Assembly: GCA_030427245.1 (NCBI GenBank)
Contig: JAUHXA010000033.1
Span: 1-64,000, forward strand
Source: Bacteroidia bacterium
GTDB taxonomy: Bacteria > Bacteroidota > Bacteroidia > Chitinophagales > UBA2359
Length of the DNA: 64,000 bases
Direction: 5' to 3'
How positions within the stretch are numbered: position 1 is the first letter of the stretch; each line of letters starts with the position of its first letter. The notes beneath the pieces are model-generated. The model was not told the DNA's origin, did not search any database, and was given only the letters and a program-made list of their open reading frames with translations. Positions 8,875-17,973 of the stretch are shown one piece after another. Position numbers and translations under genes: made by a program.

Positions 8875-9660
8875 TTATTCACGTACAGGAAACTCCTTCT
8901 CCTGCAATAAATCTCCCATTTGCGAAAGTACACTCAATTTTCCACCATAGGTTTGCTGCAATAATTTGGGATTGAAAATCTGCAATTTAGGACCAGAAGC
9001 CACCAAACGAGTATTTAGTAAAATGATCCAATCGAAATATTCATACGCCGACTGTAAATCGTGGTGAACCACCAAAATCGTTTTCCCATCGTCTCGCATT
9101 TCCGATAACAATTCCAAAATTGCACTCTCTGTCGTTGCATCAATTCCTGCAAAGGGTTCGTCCATAAAATACAACTCTGCTTGCTGCGCCAATGACCTCG
9201 CCAAAAACACTCGTTGCTGCTGTCCGCCAGACAATTGTGCTATCTGACGATCTGCAAAACCTTCCATTCGCACTTGCTTCAAACAATCCATAGCCAAAGT
9301 TTTGTCGGATTTGGTGAGCCAACGAAACAAACCTCGTCTTCGGTAACAGCCCATCAGTACCACATCCAATGCACTTGCAGGAAAATCCCAGTCCACAGAT
9401 TCCCTTTGTGGAACATAACTCACCTTGTCTCTGACACTGTTCAAGTCTTGACCAAACAATTTGGCATAGCCGCTACTCAATGGAATCAAACCCATTATGG
9501 CCTTGATCAAGGTCGACTTCCCTGCTCCATTGGGGCCAATGATGCCCACTAGCTTGCCTTTGGGAATACTGAAATCAACATTCCACAAAGCAGGTTTTTT
9601 GTTGTACGCAACGGTTAAGTTGTGAACTTCTAATATGGGATTCTCTACTTGGGTAATCAT
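8875..9660 (-). CDS. Metal (Mn/Zn/Fe) ABC transporter ATP-binding protein
   Basis: The 261-residue protein has the complete ABC ATPase motif set: Walker A GPNGAGKST, Q-loop YVPQRESVDWDFP, signature LSGGQQQR, Walker B LYFMDEP and the switch His in VVHHDL. The YVPQRESVDWDFP loop is characteristic of the TroB/MntB/ZnuC group of metal importers. It energises the fused permease encoded 49 bp downstream and pairs with the binding protein encoded upstream. The start at 9660 follows a 62-bp gap after the binding-protein stop, so the three genes are probably co-transcribed. Confidence 0.93.
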   Translation of the reverse strand: MITQVENPILEVHNLTVAYNKKPALWNVDFSIPKGKLVGIIGPNGAGKSTLIKAIMGLIPLSSGYAKLFGQDLNSVRDKVSYVPQRESVDWDFPASALDVVLMGCYRRRGLFRWLTKSDKTLAMDCLKQVRMEGFADRQIAQLSGGQQQRVFLARSLAQQAELYFMDEPFAGIDATTESAILELLSEMRDDGKTILVVHHDLQSAYEYFDWIILLNTRLVASGPKLQIFNPKLLQQTYGGKLSVLSQMGDLLQEKEFPVRE

Positions 9661-9722
9661 GTTTAACTAAATTGATGCTTGATAGAAGCAGTTGATTCTT
9701 TGGTTTCCATTGAGGCTTGATG

Positions 9723-10676
9723 TTACTTCAAAGCCTCAACTATTGTCTTTACATTGTATTTCACCATCCCAATATAGCTGCCTTCTTCCGTACCTTCTGC
9801 TCCCATTGCATCCGAGAACAAAGTACCTCCAATAGCAACTTCATGTCCACGTTTTTTGCAGCCTTCCACAACCGCCTCCAAAGGTTTTGAAGCCACAGAA
9901 CTTTCTACAAAAATAGCTTTGATTTTTCGACTGACAATCAAATCCACCATTTGTGTCACATCCTTCAATCCGAATTCCGTAACAGTTGAAATTCCCTGCA
10001 ATCCCTTCACTTCCATCCGATACGTTTTGCCAAAATAACCAAAAGCATCGTGCGAAGTAATCAACAAACGCTGATTTACGGGAATAGTTTGCAAATCTTC
10101 TTTTACTTCCTTCTGTAACATTGCCAACTGCACCAAATAAATTTTAGTGTTGTTTTCATAATCTTTGGCATTGGTTGGATCTATTTGCTGCATTGTTTCG
10201 CCAATGTGCTTCACCGCTTCTATCCAAAGTGGCACACTGAACCAAATATGGGGATCATAGGTTTTGGAGGATTCATTCGTACCGCCATCAAAGGTAACAA
10301 TCAATTGTTTTTTCTCTATCACATCCCCAATGGCAATTACCTTCTTTTGTTTCGCCATTTTCTCAAAAACATCCTGCATTTTGCCTTCTAAGTGTAGGCC
10401 ATTGTAAAAAATGATGTCGGCATTCATCAATTTTTGGAGGTCGCCCTGAGTAGCTTTGTACAGATGTGGATCTACTCCTGGTCCCATTAGACCTTCCACA
10501 TTTGCTTTGTCGCCTACTATTTGCTTCACCGCATCTTTTATCATGCCCGTAGTTGTGACGATGTTCCATTTTTTATCCTTTTTTTCGATGGAAGTAGACT
10601 CTTCTCCTCCATTGCAGCCCGCTAATAAAATAACAAACATCATCAGCAAAATATTCACATACCTCAATTTCTTCAT
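9723..10676 (-). CDS. Metal ABC transporter substrate-binding lipoprotein (cluster A-I, TroA-like)
   Basis: The 317-residue protein has a lipobox (VILLAGC) after a short signal peptide and the cluster A-I fold. The expected metal ligands are seen as His in GVDPHLYKA, His in YDPHIWFS, a Glu/His-containing segment around ITSHDAFGYFG and an acidic residue near the C-terminus. Such proteins deliver Mn(II), Zn(II) or Fe to the permease. There is no long His-rich loop of the kind common in ZnuA, which slightly favours manganese or iron. The ATG at 10676 gives a classic KKLRYVN signal peptide; an in-frame ATG nine codons upstream would add a polar leader and is not preferred. Confidence 0.9.
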   Translation of the reverse strand: MKKLRYVNILLMMFVILLAGCNGGEESTSIEKKDKKWNIVTTTGMIKDAVKQIVGDKANVEGLMGPGVDPHLYKATQGDLQKLMNADIIFYNGLHLEGKMQDVFEKMAKQKKVIAIGDVIEKKQLIVTFDGGTNESSKTYDPHIWFSVPLWIEAVKHIGETMQQIDPTNAKDYENNTKIYLVQLAMLQKEVKEDLQTIPVNQRLLITSHDAFGYFGKTYRMEVKGLQGISTVTEFGLKDVTQMVDLIVSRKIKAIFVESSVASKPLEAVVEGCKKRGHEVAIGGTLFSDAMGAEGTEEGSYIGMVKYNVKTIVEALK

Positions 10677-10719
10677 TTTATTTTGATTCGTTTTACAATC
10701 CATTTAATAAATGTTAAGA

Positions 10720-10750
10720 CAAAGGTAAAAGTTTTTAAAGTCTAATCAAA
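10720..10750 (-). promoter_or_regulatory. Bacteroidota-type promoter of the metal ABC operon
   Basis: On the minus strand, TTTG (10747-10750) is followed by a 19-base spacer and TAccTTTG (10720-10727). This is an exact match to the -33/-7 consensus of the phylum at the expected spacing. The -7 box lies about 45 bp upstream of the binding-protein ATG. Confidence 0.75.
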
Positions 10751-10754
10751 TTTA

Positions 10755-10776
10755 TTTTTTAGCCTAATCTAAAAAA
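10755..10776. promoter_or_regulatory. Putative DtxR/MntR-family operator
   Basis: TTTTTTAGCCTAATCTAAAAAA is an inverted repeat built from TTTAG/CTAAA half-sites, as in known MntR/DtxR boxes. It lies 4 bp upstream of the -33 box of the metal operon. A repressor bound here could block that promoter; the repressor domain fused to the operon's own permease is the obvious candidate. Confidence 0.65.
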
Positions 10777-11027
10777 TGTTCTTGAGTTTGTGAGTATTAC
10801 GCCAACGATTCTGATTCTCGCTTACCTTTTGGTGGCATCAAGAAGTCGGCTTATAGCATTAAAGAGTTTGTGAATACCAAAACGATTGTAATCAAATAAA
10901 AATACCAAACCATGACAAAAGCCTTGGTTGGTCATGGCACTTTTCAGCAAATGACAGCGTTAGATACACATACTCATGTTAACATTCCTTAACAGCACAC
11001 TCTTTCAACTTCAAAATTTTCCTGATT
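10777..11027. other. Divergent intergenic region with a small hairpin
   Basis: No gene is seen. CCATGAC (10912-10918) and GTCATGG (10932-10938) form a perfect 7-bp stem with a 13-base loop. Nothing else is recognised before the OmpA-family gene. Confidence 0.4.
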
Positions 11028-13127
11028 ATGCAAAAACTCCTCGTCTATCTATTGCTATTCGTATGCTGCAATGCTGCAATAGCCCAAACCGTCCATCACC
11101 AAACAAGCGTTTATTTCGACAAAGACAAAGCAGAATTGACCCTTGAAGCTCAAAATACCTTGACTTCAACGCTTCAATCTCTTATGGATTTGGAAACTTA
11201 TTCTGTCAAAATTGAAGCACATACAGATGATGATGGCTCATTGACCTACAATCAGTTGTTGAGTGAAAAACGAGCCGATGCGGTGTATGAATTCTTAATT
11301 CTTCAAGGGCTGACTATCCAAGACCTTCAAATCGTGGCAAAAGGGGAAACCAATCCCGCTTTCAGCAACCAAACCGAAACTGGACAACAGCAAAACAGAC
11401 GAGTTGATGTGTTTTTTGTATCCAAATCAGCAGAATTGCAGGCAAAAAAACCTGTTCAACCCAATATCGAAACCTTTGAGGATTTGATGCGATTGACTAC
11501 GACCAATACCCTGCAATCCTTCCCAATTCGTAGCGACCGAGAACAAAAAATTGAAGGTCGAAAAGGTACAAAATTGACCATTCCGCCGAATGCTTTTGTT
11601 TTGGAGGATGGCAGTGAACTGCCCACTAATGCAAGGGTTGAAGTGGAATTGCAGGAAGCGCTGAATCTGGAGGATATGTTGTTGAATAATTTGAGTACAA
11701 AGAGTGGAGAACAGTTTTTGGAGACAGGCGGAATGGTGATGATTGAAGCCAATTATCAGGGACAGAAATTGCAATTGAAGTCCGATAAGAATATTGAAGT
11801 GATGGTGCCTAAAAATGACATTGCAGTTGAAAAACAAAAGGATATGGAATTATTTTATGGAGTAGCACAAGAAGATGGTGAGGCTTCAATGGATTGGAAG
11901 CCTACAAACGAGAAGGTTAAAACGACTCCGCCACATCCGAAGGTGGAGATTGATTGGACGGAATTGGAGGATTTTAAAGCAAGCAAATTTCCTGCTCTAA
12001 CTTTGGCAGAAATTGTTCCGATTCCCAAAAAACTTGCCTCTCCTAAAAAACCTTACCGACCTAATTTGCCTCGCAAACCTCAAAAAGAGAGGTATAGGTA
12101 CAAACCTTCGGCTCTGGAGAAGGTAGTATATAGCCGAAAAAAGATAGACGAATTGAGCGAACAGAAATTCCAAGAGGCAATGACGAAATATGAAAAACGA
12201 AAAGCGGAATACGATATAAAACTGGAAGAGTATCAGAAAAAAGAGAAAACTTATGCGACTGCATTGATTAAATACAACAAACAAAATGAAGAAATTAAAA
12301 GTATTTGTTATCAGAACATTGCAAACATTCAGGTCTATAGAGAAAGAATCGGAGCTTATAACGATTTCCTCAATTCACTAGCAATTATTAACAATCTAAA
12401 AAAACATATTAAAAATAAAGGAATCCGAGGAATTTCACCTTCAAATATATACTTCTTATCTTTTCAAAGATACAATGACCGACCCACTACTTTTGAGTTT
12501 GATATCATTGAACTTATCGCAACCACCTTGAACCTACCAAGGTCAGAAGCCAAAAGCTTGTGGGAGGAACGTCGCACGAATGAGAATTTCAAATTTTTCT
12601 ATCCGTATTTGTCTAAAACAAGAGAAAATACGGACAAGCCTGATTACCTCAAACCTGTGAACGACCTTTTAGCTTCTCTTGATAGCAAATACTACAAAAA
12701 GAAAGAAGAAATGGGATTGTTCTCTAATCAGGATTTTAACTATTTCGCTACCTCTATCAGTCAAATGGGTTGGATAAACATCGATAGATGGCTCAAAGAA
12801 CAAGAAAGACAACAGGTTTTTGTCTTAGCAGAAAAGGATGAAAACACCCGATTTTTTGCCATCAGCCACAAGTTCAACAGTTGTCTATCAGTCGGACAAA
12901 AAGCGGTGAATGGCATGATGCAAATAAGTTTACCTGTTGGCGAAGAATTCACCATTGTAGGAATGAGAATTGAAGAAGGTAAATTTTTCTCGGCAGATAA
13001 GAGCTTTATAGTCAGCAAAAAAGACCTCAAAGTGCCTTTGGATTTCCAACAAAAAACGCTGGCAGATTTGAAGAAAAGGATTCGAGATATTGAAGGGAAA
13101 CGAACTATTTCGGCACCAACTCCCTAA
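11028..13127 (+). CDS. OmpA-family protein with long C-terminal coiled region
   Basis: The 699-residue product has a signal peptide ending at about residue 19 (NAAIAQ). A peptidoglycan-binding OmpA domain follows directly (about 25-140), with VYFDKDKAEL, IEAHTDDDGS, LSEKRADAV and QQQNRRVDVFF. This domain is usually C-terminal; here it is N-terminal and followed by over 550 residues: a beta-rich segment with KGTKLTIPPNAF (about 180-310), a Lys/Tyr/Pro-rich linker, a coiled coil (about 365-440) and a globular end. The protein probably links the wall to something in the periplasm or on the surface. Its last 23 bp overlap the convergent esterase gene. Confidence 0.75.
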   Translation: MQKLLVYLLLFVCCNAAIAQTVHHQTSVYFDKDKAELTLEAQNTLTSTLQSLMDLETYSVKIEAHTDDDGSLTYNQLLSEKRADAVYEFLILQGLTIQDLQIVAKGETNPAFSNQTETGQQQNRRVDVFFVSKSAELQAKKPVQPNIETFEDLMRLTTTNTLQSFPIRSDREQKIEGRKGTKLTIPPNAFVLEDGSELPTNARVEVELQEALNLEDMLLNNLSTKSGEQFLETGGMVMIEANYQGQKLQLKSDKNIEVMVPKNDIAVEKQKDMELFYGVAQEDGEASMDWKPTNEKVKTTPPHPKVEIDWTELEDFKASKFPALTLAEIVPIPKKLASPKKPYRPNLPRKPQKERYRYKPSALEKVVYSRKKIDELSEQKFQEAMTKYEKRKAEYDIKLEEYQKKEKTYATALIKYNKQNEEIKSICYQNIANIQVYRERIGAYNDFLNSLAIINNLKKHIKNKGIRGISPSNIYFLSFQRYNDRPTTFEFDIIELIATTLNLPRSEAKSLWEERRTNENFKFFYPYLSKTRENTDKPDYLKPVNDLLASLDSKYYKKKEEMGLFSNQDFNYFATSISQMGWINIDRWLKEQERQQVFVLAEKDENTRFFAISHKFNSCLSVGQKAVNGMMQISLPVGEEFTIVGMRIEEGKFFSADKSFIVSKKDLKVPLDFQQKTLADLKKRIRDIEGKRTISAPTP

Positions 13128-14487
13128 ATTTTTTCATCCCTCGAATCGCATCAAAACCCTGATCTTTCTCCAAATAATCCCAATTTTCAAAGCCGTTTTC
13201 GATGGCTTGTTCCATAGTTTTGATTGCTTTTTTGGGACTATTGAGGCGGACATAGAGTTTTGACAAGACATAAAAAGGGGCAGGTTGATCGGCTTGAAAA
13301 TGCGTCCAAATTTCCAAGTATTTTCGAGCCAATTCGAGCTCTACGGACATTGCTTCTGGATGGCTGTTTTGATTGTGTTGAATATAGGCATTGCGCCAAG
13401 CGAAATCCATCACCCTTTCAGCCATCCATTTTTCTTCCACATTTGCCCCTTCTTCCATAAGCTTCTGCAACTGTCGAACTTCTCGTTTCCACCAAGCCGC
13501 ATTTTTCAGCGTTGAATCTCCCTTGTAAGGTGATAAACCTATGGCCTTGAATTCATCCAAAAATTTCTTTTGCCATTGCGCCTCTTTTTCCAAAGCCAAT
13601 CGGCGATTTTCGAGGCGAGTTTTTACGGTTTCCGCTCCCTTCAACCTTTGCAGCTCTGCTTGAAAAGTCTCTGTTTCCTTCCATCCTTCCAAAGTCTGCA
13701 CCAAAATTTGGTAAACCTCGTATTTTTCAAAATCATCGTCGGTATGGTCAATGATGTTTTGATGGACTTCAATGAAATCACGAACAGTTTCTTCCTTCAA
13801 TTCCGTCTTTTTCACTTTCATTTTCTGCAATTCCAACCACTGTAAAGCCCTTTCAACTGTCGCTGTATCTGCCCATTGATGTCCTCCTTCAAACACCATC
13901 AACTCTTCTCGAAATTTGTGTTTTTGTAGATTCTTCTCCAATTTCTGCATTTCCAAAAAATTCATATCCCTATTTCCGACCAAACCCATATACAAAAAAT
14001 CGTAGTGCTTATCGGGAAGTATGGGACTTGGAAAGCCTGCTCCACAAGCGATTACTCCAGCTACTACCTCCGATTCCATCGCAAACTGTGCGGCTACTCT
14101 CGCTCCTCCCGAAAAACCTGCCATGTAAATTCGCTTTGGGTCAATCGAAAACTGGTCGCTTACATCCTTTGAAACCGCATTGAAGGCTTCAATGATGGGC
14201 TCTATCCGACCATTGCGAGAATTGTAAGAACATACCAAAATGTACCCATATTTTTCGGCTGCCTTTTGAAAAACTTCTACGCCTAACTTTGCTCTTGCTG
14301 CAGGTTCGAAGATGTATAGAATTGGTGAAGGTTGGTTTTTATTGTAGTTAGAAGGAAGGAAAAGGGCGTAAGTTTGACTGGTATCGGCACTGCAATATAC
14401 GGTTTCGATAAGTTCACCTTTGGGATGGTTTTGGGCGATTGTAGTAAGCGCTTGCAGCAGGAGAAAAAAGACCATGATTTTTTTCAT
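13105..14487 (-). CDS. Secreted alpha/beta-hydrolase (PHB-depolymerase/esterase-like) with helical C-terminus
   Basis: The 460-residue protein has a signal peptide (KKIMVFFLLLQALTTIAQ). Residues about 25-220 form an alpha/beta-hydrolase domain with the nucleophile elbow GFSGGAR and a late His in VFEGGHQW. The fold and the YIFEPAARAKLG and ICGAGFPSP segments resemble esterases of the feruloyl-esterase/PHB-depolymerase type. The rest (about 235-460) is helical and ends in a TPR-like repeat (ARKYLEIWTHFQAD, LSKLYVRLNSPKKAIKTMEQAIENG). An in-frame ATG three codons upstream is possible. The substrate is unknown. The stop lies inside the 3' end of the OmpA-family gene. Confidence 0.72.
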   Translation of the reverse strand: MKKIMVFFLLLQALTTIAQNHPKGELIETVYCSADTSQTYALFLPSNYNKNQPSPILYIFEPAARAKLGVEVFQKAAEKYGYILVCSYNSRNGRIEPIIEAFNAVSKDVSDQFSIDPKRIYMAGFSGGARVAAQFAMESEVVAGVIACGAGFPSPILPDKHYDFLYMGLVGNRDMNFLEMQKLEKNLQKHKFREELMVFEGGHQWADTATVERALQWLELQKMKVKKTELKEETVRDFIEVHQNIIDHTDDDFEKYEVYQILVQTLEGWKETETFQAELQRLKGAETVKTRLENRRLALEKEAQWQKKFLDEFKAIGLSPYKGDSTLKNAAWWKREVRQLQKLMEEGANVEEKWMAERVMDFAWRNAYIQHNQNSHPEAMSVELELARKYLEIWTHFQADQPAPFYVLSKLYVRLNSPKKAIKTMEQAIENGFENWDYLEKDQGFDAIRGMKKFRELVPK

Positions 14488-14589
14488 AGCAGACACATTT
14501 TTAGCCTTAGAAAAAGGTGGATTGCAGACCTTTGAAATGGTAATTTTTGAATAGAGGCTTTTATGACTCCTGAATGTAAGAAAAAGAAA

Positions 14590-14648
14590 ATACGCTTCAA
14601 AACAAGTTTACAATTTTGTTATTATAAACAACTGATTTTGAAGCGTAT
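14590..14648. terminator. Long hairpin downstream of the baeRF gene
   Basis: ATACGCTTCAAAA (14590-14602) and TTTTGAAGCGTAT (14636-14648) pair perfectly over 13 bp, with a further GTTTA/TAAAC pairing inside. It follows the minus-strand gene that ends at 14699 and probably terminates it. Confidence 0.6.
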
Positions 14649-14698
14649 CATTTAATTTATTCCTAATATGACTTACTAGCCACTCTTTCCTTGAACTA

Positions 14699-15868
14699 TT
14701 AGTATCTAAGTATGGCACAAGCTTTTGTGTCTTCAGAAGGCATTTCTTCTTCTTCCAACAAGTAGACTTTTCCACCATTTTCTATGCACTGTATGGTCGC
14801 AAAATTCAGTAAATCTGCCTTTTCTTTTACATTTTCACTGGAATCATCATACTGAGTAGTTTTTTGTGTAGTATGGTCAAACTCTCCCCAGCAGTGTGCT
14901 TTTTTATTCAAAAACAGCGTATCTACTCGGCCATTTACAGAAGCCTTCAATACCTCTTCCAAAGCAGTCGCGCCTAAATCGGTATGTGCAATTTCACCAA
15001 ACCGACTGATGTTTTCTTTTTTAGAGACTTCAAAAATATCACTCATTTCGGCCCATGCTTTTTCGTGTAGAGTGACAATTCCTTCATTTTGAAGATTACC
15101 GCTTATGTGTCTGTCTTCCACTAAAAAATTATAAGTAGATACTGAGCGATACATAGGAATCAAATAATCTACACCTCCCAAAAGTAAAGGCACTTTCTCA
15201 TCGTGCAAGAGTTTTTCTATGCCATCGTTTATCAATCTAAAAAACTTTTCTATGTCTATTGAATGTTCTGATTTGTAACCTCCCTGACCGTGGAAAATAG
15301 GACTGTCATTAGATCCACCACTATGTGCCTGCAAGGTAGTAGAATGATGTTCTTCGGGTAGTGCATCTTTGATATTTCGTGGTATAACATCACTTATTTC
15401 AATTTCGGTGATACTGTATTGCATACATTCAAATAGTCGAACATGCTGCTGATTCAAATCCAATAAAAAAAATCTGTCCGACTCTTTAGTAAATGAAACG
15501 AGTGGCTTGATATGGAATTGTGAATTGATGTAATATCTACCTTCAAACTTGATGGGTATTTTGTAATATTTGAAATAATCTTTTGTCAAGAAAATAGCCA
15601 ACCCATCAGACTGATCCAACCAAAATGCGTGGTCTTCATATAGGTCTATAACAGGCTGCAAAAGATTTTGAACTTCAGAATGGTTTAAATCATACTCACT
15701 TAGATTATCTTTGATATCTAAAACAATGTTTTTTAACTTCAGAGCATCTTTTCCATTCCAAGTTTCTTGACCTGCTCGGTGAGTAGGGGTATATATGGAA
15801 ATTAATGGATAGTCAGTGTTATTGGAGTAATGGGCAAGTTCAATAAAATCTTTTTTGTTAAACAACAT
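14699..15868 (-). CDS. baeRF-family protein (bacterial archaeo-eukaryotic release-factor-like)
   Basis: The 389-residue protein matches the eRF1-related baeRF group found in many bacteria. The N-terminal region has YPLISIYTPTHRAGQE, the middle DRFFLLDLNQQHVRLFE, and the C-terminal Rossmann-like part has VPLLLGGVDYLIPMYR and GRVDTLFLNKKAHCWG. Members are thought to act on ribosomes or tRNA, perhaps in rescue or defence against translation stress; this is inferred from fold only. The ATG at 15868 is chosen because conserved family sequence begins just after it; the 56 codons upstream in frame are not protein-like for this family. It lies 119 bp behind dnaG on the same strand. Confidence 0.75.
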   Translation of the reverse strand: MLFNKKDFIELAHYSNNTDYPLISIYTPTHRAGQETWNGKDALKLKNIVLDIKDNLSEYDLNHSEVQNLLQPVIDLYEDHAFWLDQSDGLAIFLTKDYFKYYKIPIKFEGRYYINSQFHIKPLVSFTKESDRFFLLDLNQQHVRLFECMQYSITEIEISDVIPRNIKDALPEEHHSTTLQAHSGGSNDSPIFHGQGGYKSEHSIDIEKFFRLINDGIEKLLHDEKVPLLLGGVDYLIPMYRSVSTYNFLVEDRHISGNLQNEGIVTLHEKAWAEMSDIFEVSKKENISRFGEIAHTDLGATALEEVLKASVNGRVDTLFLNKKAHCWGEFDHTTQKTTQYDDSSENVKEKADLLNFATIQCIENGGKVYLLEEEEMPSEDTKACAILRY

Positions 15869-15987
15869 ATAGTAAGGTTTTTTGATTAAAGAATAAATGA
15901 TATGTGATTTAAACGAGTTTTTTTCAAAAATGTTTATTTCACTTATACACATTCTCCTATTCAAAATATACCATTGACTGCAAATAA

Positions 15988-17910
15988 TCAGCGTACTATC
16001 ACCGTTTTTCGTTCTGTTGCCAATTCCCTTTGCCACTCCATCAGGGTCATGTAAGTCTCTTGAAATTCTTTAATTTCCTCCTCACTCTTGGCGTTTTGAA
16101 GCTCCTGCAAACACTCGTCCATCAAACGCTTGACTTGTGCCATCTTGAAGGCATTCAGCGAACTATACACATCTGCCTTGAAACGCATGGTTTTTGGGGT
16201 GATAAAAATGTTGTGCTTTTTTTCCCAATTTTCACTTAATTCTTGGGCATGAATCAAGGTGACAGCCGTTTTACTCACTGTATCATCCTCATGAGCAATG
16301 AAAAAATCTGCATCCAAAAGTTTTCCTTCCTCCAAATGTAATTTGTAGAGATTCACGATTTGTTGGTGAACAGGTAAATCTAAGGTCAATTCCTCAATTT
16401 CGCTGATAATGTATGCGCCCACAGGCACTTCTAACTCCAATTCATGTTTGCCAAACTCCAACAAAACTCGCACCAATGCCTTTTCTTGATTGATGTAGAG
16501 GTAGTTTTTATCTTCCCTTGCATCCGACTCTTTCTCCATTATCTGTTCCACCTCCACAATGTCCATTCCCATATTAGGCACATCGGGTGCTCGCTCCTGT
16601 TGCTTTTTGAGTTGTCCCCATTTGAGCTTATTCGTTTCGTTGATGATGATTTGCTCGCTGAGGTCTAAGAGATTGCTACACTCTTTGATATACAAAGCCC
16701 GCTTGATGGGGTCGGGAATTTTGGCGAGTGTTTGGATAATGTCTCGAACGAGCGCCGTTTTCTTCACAGGGTCGTCTTTGGCTTCTTCGAGCAAAAGATT
16801 GGTTTTGAAGAAAATAAAATCTTTTGCATTTTCTGCAATGTATTCTTCAAAGCCCGTTCTGCCCTGCTGTTGTACAAAAGAATCGGGGTCTTCTCCATCG
16901 GGCAATACCACAACTTTGACATTCAATCCCTGCTCCAAAATCATGTCTGTGCCTCGAATCGCCGCCTTCAATCCCGCCGCATCCCCATCGTATAGCATTG
17001 TGATATTGGGTGTGTATCGTTTGACCAAGCGTATTTGTTCTTCGGTCAAGGATGTTCCCGACGAAGCGACTACATTTTCGATGCCTGCTTGATGGAGCGA
17101 AATTACATCTGTATAACCCTCGACCATAAAACATTCGTCTTGCTGACGGATGGCTCGTTTGGCGAAATACATGCCGTAGAGAATGAAACTTTTATGGTAA
17201 ATTTCGGTTTCGGGAGAATTGATGTATTTCGGAATCTTCTTGTCTTTCTTCAAGGTTCGACCTGCAAAGGCAATCACCTTACCAGACAAATTGAAGATGG
17301 GGAACTGTACTCTGGCCCGGAAAAAATCGTAATCTCGACCATTTTTATTTCTCGCCAAGCCCAGTTTTTGAAGGTATTCGACCTTGTAACCCTTTGCAGT
17401 GGCTTCCTTAAAAAGCGCGTCGTACTGCTCCAAGCTGTAACCCAATTGGAATTTTTTGATGGTTTCTTCTCGAAATCCTCTTTCTCGAAAGTAACTTAAT
17501 CCAATACTTTTTCCTTCGTCGGTTTCAAAAAGGTTTTTTTGATAATAATGACTGGCAAACTCATTGACAATAAACAAGCTGTCTCGCTCTTGTTTTTCTT
17601 CAATGGCTTCTTCTGTATTGACTTCTTCTATTTCGATGTTGTAGCGTTTGGCGAGAAATCGGAGGGCTTCGGGATAGGACATGTTTTCGTGTTCCATCAC
17701 AAATTTGGCGGAGTTGCCTGCATTGCCGCAGCCGAAACACTTGTAAATGCCCTTTGCAGGAGAAACCGAAAAAGAGGGCGTTTTTTCGTTGTGAAATGGA
17801 CAATTCGCCACATAGTTTGCCCCTCGCTTTTTGAGGGTGACAAATTCACCTACGACTTCTTGGATTTGAGCCGCATCCATTATTTTGGCAACTGTTTGTG
17901 GAGGTATCAT
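15988..17910 (-). CDS. dnaG: DNA primase
   Basis: The 640-residue protein makes RNA primers at the replication fork. The N-terminal CHC2 zinc finger is complete (Cys37, His40, Cys58, Cys61). The catalytic core follows (about 120-245), and then the TOPRIM domain has the acidic motifs VEGYTDVISLH and LYDGDAAGLKA. The C-terminal 200 residues form the helicase-interaction region and are more divergent. Length is normal. The start MIPPQTVAKIMDAAQIQEVV matches the family. baeRF lies downstream; the upstream neighbour, an Rpn-type nuclease gene, stops 63 bp before the start. Confidence 0.97.
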   Translation of the reverse strand: MIPPQTVAKIMDAAQIQEVVGEFVTLKKRGANYVANCPFHNEKTPSFSVSPAKGIYKCFGCGNAGNSAKFVMEHENMSYPEALRFLAKRYNIEIEEVNTEEAIEEKQERDSLFIVNEFASHYYQKNLFETDEGKSIGLSYFRERGFREETIKKFQLGYSLEQYDALFKEATAKGYKVEYLQKLGLARNKNGRDYDFFRARVQFPIFNLSGKVIAFAGRTLKKDKKIPKYINSPETEIYHKSFILYGMYFAKRAIRQQDECFMVEGYTDVISLHQAGIENVVASSGTSLTEEQIRLVKRYTPNITMLYDGDAAGLKAAIRGTDMILEQGLNVKVVVLPDGEDPDSFVQQQGRTGFEEYIAENAKDFIFFKTNLLLEEAKDDPVKKTALVRDIIQTLAKIPDPIKRALYIKECSNLLDLSEQIIINETNKLKWGQLKKQQERAPDVPNMGMDIVEVEQIMEKESDAREDKNYLYINQEKALVRVLLEFGKHELELEVPVGAYIISEIEELTLDLPVHQQIVNLYKLHLEEGKLLDADFFIAHEDDTVSKTAVTLIHAQELSENWEKKHNIFITPKTMRFKADVYSSLNAFKMAQVKRLMDECLQELQNAKSEEEIKEFQETYMTLMEWQRELATERKTVIVR

Positions 17911-17973
17911 GATTGGATAAGCAGAAGTTAAAATGAAAGTAAGGCAAATTCAAAATTAAACAATACTTTTTTG

